From CALZKI01 sp045124055 (GTDB lineage: Bacteria > Bacillota > Clostridia > Lachnospirales > Lachnospiraceae): a DNA stretch of 64,000 nucleotides. Positions 1 to 9,725 of this stretch are shown here, in pieces. The notes below the pieces were generated by a model. That model had not been told where the DNA came from. It saw nothing but the letters and a program-made list of their open reading frames with translations, and did no database searches. The translations under genes were made by a program, and so were the position numbers. The number at the start of each line of letters is the position of its first letter. Position 1 is the first letter of the stretch. The DNA lies in NCBI GenBank assembly GCA_045124055.1, contig JBGVKZ010000011.1, positions 195,092 to 259,091 of the forward strand, written 5' to 3'.

Positions 1-206
1 TAAGGGCTTCTTTTATAAGACAGTTAGGAAAAGAAATGAAAGAGAGTTTTCCAAACTTTATGGAAAACAAATACTATTTGGCACGTGTCAATCCGGAAGA
101 ACAAAAATTTATTCGGATTCAACAAAAATCAACCCTTTTATTTCTTATGTATTATAAATTGGTGTATTTGGTTAGAAGGATTAAGAAGTGGATAAAAAGA
201 GACTAG
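1..206 (+). CDS. 3' end of an unidentified CDS (possible glycosyltransferase C-terminus)
   Basis: An open frame enters from the left edge (codons starting at position 3) and ends at TAG 204-206. About 67 residues are visible, including FPNFMENKYYLARVNPEE and a basic, aromatic end (LVYLVRRIKKWIKRD). It overlaps the next gene's GTG start by 19 bp, which suggests one operon with translational coupling. The basic amphipathic tail and the glycan-locus context fit the end of a glycosyltransferase, but too little is present to assign a family. That identification is a guess. Confidence 0.5.
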   Translation, partial: RASFIRQLGKEMKESFPNFMENKYYLARVNPEEQKFIRIQQKSTLLFLMYYKLVYLVRRIKKWIKRD

Positions 207-1048
207 ATAAATTAGCAAAGTGTATAGCGGCTATTTTCGCATTTCTTTTCTTTGCCATTTTAGTGGTATGGTCAAAAGATGCACAAAAAGGTACAGATAT
301 AAGCTATCAGGTGGTCTGCCTAGGAGATAGTAACTTGGGAAATGTGCAAGATGAAACAGGAATTACCAGCCTTTTGGAAGAAAAACTGGGAAAGTCTGTT
401 TTGAATGGAGCTTTTGGCGGTAGCACGATGGCAAATATAGATGGAGTAAAGACCGATTACAGTAGTATTTTATCTATGAACAATTTGGCAACTGCCATTT
501 GTAATGGAAATTTTGGTATGCAAAAGTCTGCGATAGAAGACATCGAAAGGTCTGACCACGTGAAATATTTTGAAAGTACTTTGGAAAAATTAGAAAGCGT
601 GGATTTTGATGCGGTAGAAATTTTGATTATCGAACATGGAGTTAACGACTATTTAAACGGGACACCAATAAAAAATGGTAGTGACCCCTACGATACGGAG
701 ACCTTTTGTGGAACCCTTCGCACAGTGATTACGATGCTAAAGGAAAAATATCCACATTTGCGAATTGTCTTATCTACCCCGACTTATTGTGCGACCATTG
801 GACCGGGCTGGATTTACCGCTATTGTGATGAATATGATTTTGGTGGAGGTATTCTGGAAGATTATGTGAATGCAGAAATAGAAGTGGCAAAGGAGATGGG
901 CGTTGAGATTATCGACACTTATCATCTAGTGAATATCCATTCTGGAAATGTCACAGAGTATGTAGATGACGGATTACATTTAAGTGAAAAAGGCAGAAGT
1001 GAAGTGGCTACCTTGTGGGCAAATTATTTATTAGGAGAGACGGAATGA
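188..1048 (+). CDS. Membrane-anchored SGNH/GDSL-family hydrolase
   Basis: The 286-residue protein has one N-terminal membrane segment (about residues 12-28) and an extracytoplasmic SGNH hydrolase domain. The family blocks are visible: GDS with nucleophile Ser48, GVND with Asn153, and DGLH with Asp261 and His264. Such enzymes usually add or remove acyl groups on sugars, so surface-glycan O-acyl editing is a reasonable inference. The start is GTG 188, supported by AGAAGG just upstream. The stop overlaps the next gene's ATG (ATGA), indicating coupling. Two paralogues lie nearby: a C-terminal domain at 7521-9725 and a degenerate copy at 11641-12636. The substrate is unknown. Confidence 0.8.
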   Translation: MDKKRLDKLAKCIAAIFAFLFFAILVVWSKDAQKGTDISYQVVCLGDSNLGNVQDETGITSLLEEKLGKSVLNGAFGGSTMANIDGVKTDYSSILSMNNLATAICNGNFGMQKSAIEDIERSDHVKYFESTLEKLESVDFDAVEILIIEHGVNDYLNGTPIKNGSDPYDTETFCGTLRTVITMLKEKYPHLRIVLSTPTYCATIGPGWIYRYCDEYDFGGGILEDYVNAEIEVAKEMGVEIIDTYHLVNIHSGNVTEYVDDGLHLSEKGRSEVATLWANYLLGETE

Positions 1049-2568
1049 TTGAAAGAATAAAGTCAAATAAATTATGGCAATATACTTTTTTTACAGCAAT
1101 TATTTTGGGACTTTGTACTCATTTGCCGATTATGTTGTCGGACATTCCAAATCATGATGGTTTGGCAAGTATCTATTTTGACCAAAATATGATTACTTCA
1201 GGAAGATGGTTTTTATCCATAGCCTGTGGATTTTCTTCTTATTATTCTCTGCCATGGCTGATAGGGTTACTGGCAATTTTGCTTTTGGCAGTTACCTCGG
1301 TTATTTTGGTAGAAGTATTGGAAATGAAAAAAATCTCCGGAGGCATTATGATTGCGGCCTTATTGGTAACGTTTCCTGTGTTAACCTCAACTTTTGCCTA
1401 CGTGTTTACAATGGACGGATATATGCTTTCTGTACTTTTATCGGTATTGGCGGTATATTTAGTAGGTAAGAAAAAGTATGGATTTCTTTTAGGCGGCATT
1501 GCCTTAGCCTTCAGTATGGGAATTTATCAGGCGTATTTGCCTATTTGTATTTTGTTATGCCTTTATAAAGTCGTATTGATTTTGTTAGAAGAAAAGGCAA
1601 TCAAAGAGAAAATAAAGGCGATTTTATCCTATCTTTATATGGGAGTAATAGGAGTTTCGCTTTATTATATAATTTTGCAGATTATGCTTTGGGTACAAAA
1701 AAAGGAATTGGCATCTTATCAGGGAATCAATGAAATGACTGGCTTTTCCTTTGGTACGATTACCCAGTTATACAAAGATTTTGTAGAGTTTGTACTAACT
1801 GGAAAAGTGTTATTTAATAATGGGTTCTCCATTTTGGCATTTGGAGCCTTGGGAATTTTGTTTGTTATAGCACTTATCAAGCTTTGCAGACAAAAGAAGC
1901 TCTATAAATCCGTATGGTTTTATGGGGTACTTTTGGTACTTGGCGGCGTAATTCCGGTAGTATCCAATGTGATTTTACTGATTTCACCAAATGTGTCATA
2001 TCATACGTTGATGCGATATCAGTATGTGGTATTTTTGATGGTGATGATAGCTTTTGTGGAAAAATATTTGGTACTTTCGGTAAAAAAGGCAGGTGCAATT
2101 TTATCTTGCGTTGTATTGGTGTTGACCTTTAATTACGTGGTAACAGATAATATTGCTTATTCCAACTTGGAAAAGAAGTATGAAAAGACCTATGCATATT
2201 GCGTAAGACTTGCAGACAGAATGGAACAGACTGAGGGATATTACCAGGGAATCCCGATTGCAATGATAGGCGTTGTCAGTGATAACGAATATCCACTGAC
2301 AGATGTAACCGGTGAAGTTACCAGTAAATTACTGGGTATCACAGGGGATATGCTTTTATATACCAGTGAAAATTATAAGGCATTTTTCCAAAATTATCTG
2401 GGAATTACAATAAATCTTGTGCCTATCGACAATATGACAGAAATTTATAACTCCGAAGAATATTGGGAAATGGATAGTTTCCCGGCTGCCAACTCAATGA
2501 AGGTAGTAGACGGAGTCTTATACATTAAGACAGAAAATAAAGAAACCATTCCCTATTCGGAAAAATAA
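1045..2568 (+). CDS. GtrII-like polytopic glucosyltransferase
   Basis: This is a 507-residue integral membrane protein with roughly 10-12 hydrophobic segments and a soluble C-terminal region. The N-terminal part has the pattern of GtrII-type glucosyltransferases: NHDGLASIYFDQNM followed by SGRWFLSIACGFSS, an acidic first-loop region typical of GT-C enzymes. These use a polyprenyl-phosphate-linked sugar to decorate an exported glycan. The next gene is a GtrB-like enzyme that would supply the lipid-linked sugar, which supports the call. A frame extension back to 1015 exists, but ATG 1045 has AGGAGAG eight bases upstream and overlaps the preceding stop, so it is preferred. No GtrA flippase is seen. 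Confidence 0.75.
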   Translation: MIERIKSNKLWQYTFFTAIILGLCTHLPIMLSDIPNHDGLASIYFDQNMITSGRWFLSIACGFSSYYSLPWLIGLLAILLLAVTSVILVEVLEMKKISGGIMIAALLVTFPVLTSTFAYVFTMDGYMLSVLLSVLAVYLVGKKKYGFLLGGIALAFSMGIYQAYLPICILLCLYKVVLILLEEKAIKEKIKAILSYLYMGVIGVSLYYIILQIMLWVQKKELASYQGINEMTGFSFGTITQLYKDFVEFVLTGKVLFNNGFSILAFGALGILFVIALIKLCRQKKLYKSVWFYGVLLVLGGVIPVVSNVILLISPNVSYHTLMRYQYVVFLMVMIAFVEKYLVLSVKKAGAILSCVVLVLTFNYVVTDNIAYSNLEKKYEKTYAYCVRLADRMEQTEGYYQGIPIAMIGVVSDNEYPLTDVTGEVTSKLLGITGDMLLYTSENYKAFFQNYLGITINLVPIDNMTEIYNSEEYWEMDSFPAANSMKVVDGVLYIKTENKETIPYSEK

Positions 2569-2589
2569 ATAGAAATTCTGGAGGATATT

Positions 2590-3543
2590 ATGAAATTACT
2601 TTCGATTATCATTCCTTCTTTTAACGAAGAAAAAAATATTCCAAATACAGCAAAAGTGCTGTCGGAATTACTGGAAAAAGAAAAAATTAATTATGAATTA
2701 GTGTTTGTTAGCGATGGCTCTAAAGATGGTACATACGAGGCTATTTTAGAGGAAACAAAAAAGAACCCTTGTGTGAAGGGAGCACAGTTCAGTCGAAACT
2801 TCGGAAAAGAAGCCAGTATTTTTGCAGGACTTGAATTGGCTTGCGGAGATGCCTGCATCATTATGGATTGCGATTTGCAGCATCCACCGGAAGTGATTCC
2901 GGAAATGTATGACTTGTGGCAGGAAGGTTACGAGATTGTAGAAGGTATTAAAAATAGTCGAGGAAAAGAAGGGATTTTCCACAAGCTTTTTGCCAATACG
3001 TTCTATGGAATTATGAGTAAATTGATGAAAATGGATATGAAGTCTTCTTCGGATTTCAAATTGATTGATAGAAAAGTGGTAAATGTATTGCTGGACTTAA
3101 AGGAACATAATACCTTCTTTAGAGCTCTGACTTTCTGGGCCGGTTTTAAAACCACTAAGGTATATTATGATGTGAAAGAACGTGCTTTTGGTACGACAAA
3201 ATGGTCTTTTAAGAGTTTATTGCGTTATGCCATTAACAATGTAACCAGTTTTAGTACCCTTCCTTTACAGGCAGTTACCATTATGGGTATTGTATCCATT
3301 CTATTTAGTATTGTGCTTGGAATTCAGACCCTAGTAAAGTTCTTTATGGGTACAGCTCAAGAAGGTTTTACAACGGTTATTTTGCTGATTCTGATTGTAG
3401 GCGGATTTATTATGATAAGCCTTGGAATTATCGGTCATTATATTGCTAAAATTTATGAAGAAGTAAAAGGCAGACCGAAATATATCATCCGTGATGTGAC
3501 AGAAAATGTAAGAGGTAATATAAAAGATGAAGACAAAGAGTAA
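2590..3543 (+). CDS. GtrB/DPM1-like GT2 polyprenyl-phosphate glycosyltransferase
   Basis: The 317-residue protein starts with the GT2 fold motif SIIIPSFNEEKNI and has VFVSDGSKDGT and MDCDLQHPPE, the DxD-type nucleotide-sugar and metal site. Two C-terminal membrane helices (about residues 225-250 and 265-290) match the GtrB/YfdH architecture. The expected reaction is transfer of a sugar, usually glucose, from a nucleotide sugar to undecaprenyl phosphate on the cytoplasmic face. It sits 21 bp after the GtrII-like gene with GGAGG upstream of ATG 2590, so the two probably form a side-chain glycosylation pair. Its 3' end overlaps the next gene by 17 bp. The exact sugar cannot be read from sequence. 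Confidence 0.88.
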   Translation: MKLLSIIIPSFNEEKNIPNTAKVLSELLEKEKINYELVFVSDGSKDGTYEAILEETKKNPCVKGAQFSRNFGKEASIFAGLELACGDACIIMDCDLQHPPEVIPEMYDLWQEGYEIVEGIKNSRGKEGIFHKLFANTFYGIMSKLMKMDMKSSSDFKLIDRKVVNVLLDLKEHNTFFRALTFWAGFKTTKVYYDVKERAFGTTKWSFKSLLRYAINNVTSFSTLPLQAVTIMGIVSILFSIVLGIQTLVKFFMGTAQEGFTTVILLILIVGGFIMISLGIIGHYIAKIYEEVKGRPKYIIRDVTENVRGNIKDEDKE

Positions 3544-4609
3544 ACGTTTAGCCAATATAGAATTATTGCGTATTCTTGCGATGCTTATGGTAGTTATGCT
3601 TCATTATCTTGGCAAAGCAGCGTTATTGCCTATGCCAGGGCTTGCCATGAACGCACAAGGATATGTGGCATGGATTATGGAAGCTTTATGTATTGTAGCT
3701 GTCAATGTATATGTGCTTATCAGTGGATATTTTCTGGTACAAAGCCAGTTCAAATTCGGCAGAGTGGTAGAACTGGTTTTACAGGTATTATTCTATGCTA
3801 TTTTAGTAACTGCGGTAGCCTATGCTTTGGGTATTGTCGGAAATGAGATTTTTGGTATCTATAACCTGACGGTACAGCTATTCCCATTTCAAATGCAGGA
3901 ATACTGGTTTATGACAGCCTACTTAATTATGTATTTGTTGTCGCCATTTTTGGCAGCTGGAGCAAAAGCAGTTTCTCAGAAACAGTTAAAAGTATCCATT
4001 TTATTGCTCCTTACGGTATTTTGTTTTGTAAAAAGCATTCTTCCTGTTGATATGGCACTGGGTAATCACGGCTATGATGCATTGTGGCTTATCTGCCTGT
4101 TTTTAATCGCTGCGTACATCCGATTATATGGCATCAAATTTTTGGAAAAGCCATGGTCGGCAGCCTTATTATATTTTGGCTCTTGTTTTATGATATTCGC
4201 TGAGACTTTCGTGCTTGGAATTATTTATGAAAAAACCGGAAAACTTGGAATGGTGAGTGGTTCTTCTTATCATTACAACCATATTTTTAACTTGCTAGCA
4301 TCGATTGGTCTTTTTATGTGGTTTTTAAATATGAAAATACCGGAGGGAAAAGTCAGCAGAATTATTTGTAAAATTTCGCCTTACACATTAGGCGTGTACC
4401 TATTGCATGACCACATTTACGTTAGAAATCTGTGGACCGGCTGGCTGAAAGCCGGTAGTGCCACAAATGTGGTGACGTTTGTGTTGATGGCACTGGGTTC
4501 TGTATTATTGGTATTTGTCATTGGTATTGTTGTAGATTATTTTAGAAGCTTGTTGTTTAAATTAGGGAGCAAATTGATTCATGGTAAAAAAGCTGGAAAA
4601 GATATTTGA
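3527..4609 (+). CDS. Acyltransferase family 3 membrane protein
   Basis: The 360-residue polytopic protein opens with the acyltransferase-3 signature NIELLRILAMLMVVMLHY, where the His after helix 1 is the conserved catalytic-region residue. About ten membrane helices follow, including LLHDHIYVRN near the end. The family moves acyl groups (often acetyl or succinyl) onto sugars of exported polysaccharides. It overlaps the GtrB-like gene upstream and the next membrane protein downstream, so it belongs to the same operon. An SGNH hydrolase is encoded in the same operon, and such pairs often act together in glycan O-acylation. The substrate is not identifiable. Confidence 0.85.
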   Translation: MKTKSKRLANIELLRILAMLMVVMLHYLGKAALLPMPGLAMNAQGYVAWIMEALCIVAVNVYVLISGYFLVQSQFKFGRVVELVLQVLFYAILVTAVAYALGIVGNEIFGIYNLTVQLFPFQMQEYWFMTAYLIMYLLSPFLAAGAKAVSQKQLKVSILLLLTVFCFVKSILPVDMALGNHGYDALWLICLFLIAAYIRLYGIKFLEKPWSAALLYFGSCFMIFAETFVLGIIYEKTGKLGMVSGSSYHYNHIFNLLASIGLFMWFLNMKIPEGKVSRIICKISPYTLGVYLLHDHIYVRNLWTGWLKAGSATNVVTFVLMALGSVLLVFVIGIVVDYFRSLLFKLGSKLIHGKKAGKDI

Positions 4610-6356
4610 CAATCAAATATGGAATAGAATCACAAATTTTCTATTTCCGGTTCTTTTGGTATTGTTTTCATTTATCCATATAAATGAGGGCATTACGGTA
4701 ACGGATACAGGTTATAATTACGGAAATTTTGTTTCTTTTGATAGTCTTGATGATATGTGGAAATTTTCCACCTATTTAGCAAGTGCCTTAGGAGCTTTTT
4801 TTACAAAGCTTCCTTTTGGAAAGACAATGATTGGACTTAATTTTTATACCGGATTATTGAAAATCGTGGCAGCCTTACTAGCGTACTATTTTTGCATAAA
4901 AGTGTGTAAAATACGAAAAGAAATGGTTTTTCTTGGGGAAATGATTGCGTTAGGGCTTTGCTGGTGTCCGACGGCATTGATTTATAACTATTTGACGTAT
5001 CTGCTTTTTCACCTGGCAGCAATGTTTTTGTATATGGCGATTGTGAAGGAAAAGAAAAGCTACTATGTTTTTGCAGGAATCTTTCTTGGTGTTAATTTAT
5101 TTGTACGATTGCCAAATGTAGCAGAGATTGCACTCATTGTGGTGGTGTGGCTTGCCGGAATTATCTATAAAAAAAGAGTTTTTGAGATTGTGAAAAATAC
5201 TCTTTTTTGTGTGCTTGGTTATGGAATTGGTGGAATAAGCGTATTTGCCTATCTTGTCTGTCGTTATGGACTAAAAAGATATGTAGAGGGTATTTTATCT
5301 TTATTTGCCATGACACAGGAAGCCGGTAGTTACACCGTAAAAGCTATGATTGTGGATACTTTGAGAGTCTATCTGCAGTATAGTAAATGGTTTCTTTATG
5401 GTGTACTTTTGATTGCTTTGGGAATGCTTCTTTTTAGAGTACTGAAAGAAAAGTTTCTGTTCCTTAAAAAAGGTCTTTTTGTGATTCTTATGGTAGTTGG
5501 AGTGTATCTTTTTAAGCGAATGGGTATGTTTTCGGACAACTATCGAAGTTATGAATCTATCTTTGGCTGGGGCGTAATGTTGCTTATGTCGTGCCTTTTC
5601 CTGGGAGCAGGTGTGATTTTATCCAAAAAGAGAAAGAACGAAGAAAAAGTGCTATGGTGTATCCTGTGCGTGATTATTTTGATTACTCCTCTTGGAAGTA
5701 ATAACCATTTGTATTCACCGATGAACAACCTGTTTCTTGTAGCACCGCTTTTCTTAAATTATATATGGGAATTGCTATCTTGCGAAAAAAGAAGTATTAT
5801 GATATGGAAGATTTCCTTATCCAATAGTCCCCAAAAGATTACTTTGGTGATACTAGCGATGGTGTTGTTTATACAAAGTTTTCTGTTTGGCAGCAGCTTT
5901 GTTTTCAGAGATGGCGTAGGTGGAGAAGACAGAGACTATGTGATAAAAGAGAATTCTGTATTAAAGGGGATGTATACCACCACAAAAAATGGGCAGAATT
6001 TGCAGGAATTGAATGATTATCTGGTGGAAGGGAATCTTATTGGAAGTGATGCATTATTATTTGGCAATGTGCCTTCTTGTGCTTTCTATTTCCAGTTTCA
6101 ACCGGTATTGTCAAGTACCTGGCCGGATTTACCTTCGTATTCCTTGGAAAAATTCAAGGCAGAAGTGGATAAGTTAAGAGAAGAAAATAAGACACCAATG
6201 ATTTTGCTTTCTGCAAATCCCACGGATATAGGGATGAGCGAAAATGCCAGTGATTCTTTAAGTGAAAAGTTGACGTATTTAAGCGATTTTATGGAAGAAA
6301 ATCAATATGAAAAGGTGTTTTCAAATGAAGCGTTTATGCTTTATAGAAGTAAGTAG
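4581..6356 (+). CDS. Polytopic membrane protein, possible GT-C type glycosyltransferase
   Basis: I do not recognise a named family with certainty. The 591-residue protein has about 12 hydrophobic segments and a soluble C-terminal part (about residues 450-591). Its first extracytoplasmic loop contains NEGITVTDTGYNYGNF, an acidic loop reminiscent of GT-C enzymes acting on lipid-linked sugars. It overlaps the acyltransferase gene by 29 bp and has AGGGAG before ATG 4581, so it is translationally coupled. A role in polymerising or decorating the surface glycan is inferred from context and topology only. Confidence 0.6.
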   Translation: MVKKLEKIFDNQIWNRITNFLFPVLLVLFSFIHINEGITVTDTGYNYGNFVSFDSLDDMWKFSTYLASALGAFFTKLPFGKTMIGLNFYTGLLKIVAALLAYYFCIKVCKIRKEMVFLGEMIALGLCWCPTALIYNYLTYLLFHLAAMFLYMAIVKEKKSYYVFAGIFLGVNLFVRLPNVAEIALIVVVWLAGIIYKKRVFEIVKNTLFCVLGYGIGGISVFAYLVCRYGLKRYVEGILSLFAMTQEAGSYTVKAMIVDTLRVYLQYSKWFLYGVLLIALGMLLFRVLKEKFLFLKKGLFVILMVVGVYLFKRMGMFSDNYRSYESIFGWGVMLLMSCLFLGAGVILSKKRKNEEKVLWCILCVIILITPLGSNNHLYSPMNNLFLVAPLFLNYIWELLSCEKRSIMIWKISLSNSPQKITLVILAMVLFIQSFLFGSSFVFRDGVGGEDRDYVIKENSVLKGMYTTTKNGQNLQELNDYLVEGNLIGSDALLFGNVPSCAFYFQFQPVLSSTWPDLPSYSLEKFKAEVDKLREENKTPMILLSANPTDIGMSENASDSLSEKLTYLSDFMEENQYEKVFSNEAFMLYRSK

Positions 6357-6386
6357 TACAAAGATGACTTTGGAATGGAGAAAATT

Positions 6387-7517
6387 ATGATTAATTTTAA
6401 TGTGCCACCCTTTACAGGAAATGAAATGGAATATATAAAAAAAGCTGTGGAAAATCAGAAGATTTGTGGTGATGGCGAGTTTACAAAAAAATGTAATGCG
6501 TGGATAGAAGAAAGGACAAAAACACCAAAATGTCTTTTAACCACCTCCTGCACACACGCTTTGGAATTGGCAGCACTTTTGGCTGGAATCAAAGAGGGAG
6601 ATGAGGTAATTCTTCCGTCTTATACCTTTGTATCCACTGCAGATGCTTTTGTACTAAGAGGTGCAAAAGTGGTATTTGTGGATATCAGACCGGATACTAT
6701 GAATATTGATGAAACCAAAATAGAAGCAGCCATTACCGATAAGACAAAAGCCATTGTTCCGGTTCATTATGCGGGAGTTGCCTGCGAAATGGATACCATT
6801 ATGGATATTGCCAAAAGACATAATCTGATAGTCATTGAAGATGCTGCACAGGGAATTATGTCAACCTATAAAGGCAAAGCATTAGGAACTATTGGAGACT
6901 ATGGTTGTTTTAGTTTTCATGAAACAAAAAATTATAGTATGGGTGAAGGCGGTGCACTTTTAATCCGCGATGAAGCCAAAGTAGAAGAAGCAGAGATTAT
7001 TCGTGAAAAAGGTACCAACAGAAGTAAGTTTTTCCGCGGACAGATTGATAAATATACTTGGGTAAACTACGGTTCTTCTTATTTGCCAAGTGATATGAAT
7101 GCAGCATATTTATACGCACAGCTTGAGATGGCAGATGAAATCAACGAATCCAGACTTGCTATTTGGAATCGTTATTACGAAGGCTTACAGGAACTCAAAG
7201 AATGTGGCAAAATTGAATTGCCAGTGGTACCAGAGGGCTGCGTACATAATGCCCATATGTTTTATATTAAGGCAAAGGATTTGGAAGAAAGAACAAAACT
7301 TATTTCTTTCCTTAAAGAAAATGGCATTTTAAGTGTGTTCCATTATATTCCCCTTCATTCTGCACCGGCAGGTGAGAAATTTGGTGAATTTTTTGGAGAG
7401 GATAAGTATACAACAAAGGAAAGTGAAAGACTTGCCCGTCTTCCAATGTATTATGGTCTTACTATGGAGCAGGTGGACTACATTATTAGCAAAGTGAAAG
7501 AATTTTATAGTAAATAA
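6387..7517 (+). CDS. wecE: dTDP-4-amino-4,6-dideoxygalactose transaminase
   Basis: This 376-residue DegT/DnrJ/EryC1/StrS aminotransferase is very close to enterobacterial WecE/RffA. Shared stretches include CGDGEFTKKC, PSYTFVSTADAFVLRGAK, VHYAGVACEMDTIM and FHETKNYSMGEGG, where Lys181 would bind PLP. The known reaction is PLP-dependent amination of dTDP-4-keto-6-deoxyglucose to dTDP-4-amino-4,6-dideoxygalactose (dTDP-Fuc4N). RfbA and RfbB, encoded at 16-18 kb, make its substrate. ATG 6387 is chosen over ATG 6375 because GGAG lies six bases upstream and the protein then begins MINFNVPPF, like WecE. No dedicated N-acetyltransferase is adjacent. Confidence 0.93.
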   Translation: MINFNVPPFTGNEMEYIKKAVENQKICGDGEFTKKCNAWIEERTKTPKCLLTTSCTHALELAALLAGIKEGDEVILPSYTFVSTADAFVLRGAKVVFVDIRPDTMNIDETKIEAAITDKTKAIVPVHYAGVACEMDTIMDIAKRHNLIVIEDAAQGIMSTYKGKALGTIGDYGCFSFHETKNYSMGEGGALLIRDEAKVEEAEIIREKGTNRSKFFRGQIDKYTWVNYGSSYLPSDMNAAYLYAQLEMADEINESRLAIWNRYYEGLQELKECGKIELPVVPEGCVHNAHMFYIKAKDLEERTKLISFLKENGILSVFHYIPLHSAPAGEKFGEFFGEDKYTTKESERLARLPMYYGLTMEQVDYIISKVKEFYSK

Positions 7518-7520
7518 GTT

Positions 7521-9725
7521 ATGACAAATAAGATGAAGGCTTTTTCGCAAAACTTCATAAGGTATTTTTTCTATATAGCGGTTTTTGCACAGATTGTGTC
7601 GGGAACCGTCTATTTAGTTTGTAATTTTGCTGACTTTATCGTATATCCTGAGACAGAGGAAATGGTTAATGCGGCGAGAAATTTAATTTTTGACGAATAT
7701 ATTGGATTTTTGTATCCATTGTTTATAAGACTTTGCCTGGGAATACAAAAGAGCCTGGGAATCGGCTACTATATAGTGGCTCATTTTATCCAGCTCCTTT
7801 TGTTTGTTGGGGCAATTTTTTATATGATAAAGCCGTTCTTTTCAGGGAAAAAGGCGTGGGTTGGAAGCTTCCTTGTGACTTCTTTTCCATTTTGTATGCA
7901 AAGCATTTTGATGGTTTCGCCTTTTGCATTTAAAGCAGCCTTTAGCTTTTTTATGGTTGGTGCAATGGTGAGGATTTATCGGAAAAAAGAGAAAATCTGT
8001 ATGAAATCTGCAGTGGTTTTGGGTATTTCCTACCTTTTGGCATCTTTTAACCAGCCTGATGATAAGTATCTGTGGATTCTTCCGATATTTGTATTGACGA
8101 TTTTGTTATTACTACGAAGAAAAGAAGTTTTGAAAGCCTGGAAAAAACTAGTGGTTTTACTGGTGGCAATTTCCCTGTTTTTTGTTAGCTTCTTTATTTG
8201 TCATAAGGTGATAGATGAGGGAGCCAGAGGACGTATGCAAAAAACGGTCTACTCGGTTTTGTTTCAAAGAACGATATGGCCTGATTTGCGAGTGAAATAT
8301 GGATTTTTACCGGAAGAAATGTGGACATATATCTCTTCCGATGATGCAGTTTCCAGTAACCAGTATGCAGAATATATTGTGTATTCCATTGGTCCCAAAA
8401 TTGAAAATCAGGTTGGAGTAGAAAAGGCAAATGAATTGTATAAAGAGGCCGTTTTGAACCAATTATCCTATAATAAGAGGGCTATTTTTGAAAATGTAAG
8501 CGAGGATTTTCTTGGCTATTTATTTGAGCCTTATACGACTATATGGCATATGAATGGTCAGGGTGGCTCGGCTTTTGGAAAGCTATATAGTAGTATGAGT
8601 GAAGGCAATGCAAAAGGTGCCTATGGGTATATGTGTGTTTCCTTTATGACGTTATTTGTGTTAACACTGGGCGGAATTTTATCTGTGATAAAGAAGAAGC
8701 TATTGGCAGGAAAAGAGAGAAAACGACTGATTCTTCTGGCAGGTGGAATGCTGATTTATCAGGCACTTTTTTATGCCGTTGTTAATGTGCAAGGGGTGGA
8801 TTATCGCTATGTATTATTGAATATGAGTATATATCTGTTGTTTGCTCTTTGGTGTAGCTTATTTTATCAGGAAAATAAGCCGGTTTCCGATAATCGAAAA
8901 CTTTCAAAAAAAGCAAAAGGAATCTTAGGTGCTGTTTTTGGTGGGGGTATTCTGCTTGCTGGGGTGATTATGACGTTGCAAAAAGGATATAAGGAAAGCG
9001 ATATGCTGGAAAATAAGAAAATTGTCTGTTTTGGTGATAGTATCTGGGGATTAGTTGATGATGAAACCGGTATTGCAAAATGGCTGGAAAAGATGACTGG
9101 AGCTACGGTTTATAATTATGCCATTCCGGGTACAACGGCAGTTAGTACGCTGGGAACAGAAGCAGAAGATGATTTTAGTGGATATAGTTTATACGAGATT
9201 GTGTCAGCCTTAGCCAGTGGCGAAAATCGCACAAATGGTAGAAAAATGCAGGAAATATTAGCTGCTCCATTACAGGAAGCGGACTATTTGATTTTAGAAT
9301 ATGGGCTTAACGACTATTTTAAGGGAGCTATGATTCAATCTGGGGACAAGTACGAGGTTACTTGCTATGCGGGTGCTTTCCGATACGCAATCGAAACGTT
9401 GCAGGAAAAATATCCCAATTTGCAGATTGTTTTATTGGGGCAAACTTATTGCCAATTCTATTCCTATGGTTTAGTAGAAGAAGATAGCGACACCTGTAAT
9501 TTAGGCGGTGGTGTTGGTACGGATTATGTTAAGGCACTTTCCGAGGTTGCGAAGGAATACGATTTGCTTTTTATCAATCTTTATGAGGAACTGCCCATAA
9601 ATGAGTGGAATGGCACGTTATTTTTGGAAGATGCTACGCATCTAAATGAAAGAGGGCGTAAAGAATATGCCCAGGTGGTAGCGAAGTATTTGTTAGAAGA
9701 TTTTCAGGAAAGGAATGCTCAATGA
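7521..9725 (+). CDS. Polytopic membrane protein fused to a C-terminal SGNH hydrolase domain
   Basis: The 734-residue protein has two parts. Residues 1-about 490 are polytopic (about 10 helices), with a GT-C-like first loop containing ETEEMVNAARNL. Residues about 498-734 form an SGNH hydrolase with GDS (Ser507), GLND (Asn597) and DATH (Asp704, His707), so the catalytic set is intact. The C-terminal domain resembles the free-standing enzyme at 188-1048, as if that gene had been fused to a membrane enzyme. The fusion implies that glycan processing and acyl editing are linked on the outer membrane face. The function of the membrane half is unassigned. Confidence 0.7.
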   Translation: MTNKMKAFSQNFIRYFFYIAVFAQIVSGTVYLVCNFADFIVYPETEEMVNAARNLIFDEYIGFLYPLFIRLCLGIQKSLGIGYYIVAHFIQLLLFVGAIFYMIKPFFSGKKAWVGSFLVTSFPFCMQSILMVSPFAFKAAFSFFMVGAMVRIYRKKEKICMKSAVVLGISYLLASFNQPDDKYLWILPIFVLTILLLLRRKEVLKAWKKLVVLLVAISLFFVSFFICHKVIDEGARGRMQKTVYSVLFQRTIWPDLRVKYGFLPEEMWTYISSDDAVSSNQYAEYIVYSIGPKIENQVGVEKANELYKEAVLNQLSYNKRAIFENVSEDFLGYLFEPYTTIWHMNGQGGSAFGKLYSSMSEGNAKGAYGYMCVSFMTLFVLTLGGILSVIKKKLLAGKERKRLILLAGGMLIYQALFYAVVNVQGVDYRYVLLNMSIYLLFALWCSLFYQENKPVSDNRKLSKKAKGILGAVFGGGILLAGVIMTLQKGYKESDMLENKKIVCFGDSIWGLVDDETGIAKWLEKMTGATVYNYAIPGTTAVSTLGTEAEDDFSGYSLYEIVSALASGENRTNGRKMQEILAAPLQEADYLILEYGLNDYFKGAMIQSGDKYEVTCYAGAFRYAIETLQEKYPNLQIVLLGQTYCQFYSYGLVEEDSDTCNLGGGVGTDYVKALSEVAKEYDLLFINLYEELPINEWNGTLFLEDATHLNERGRKEYAQVVAKYLLEDFQERNAQ

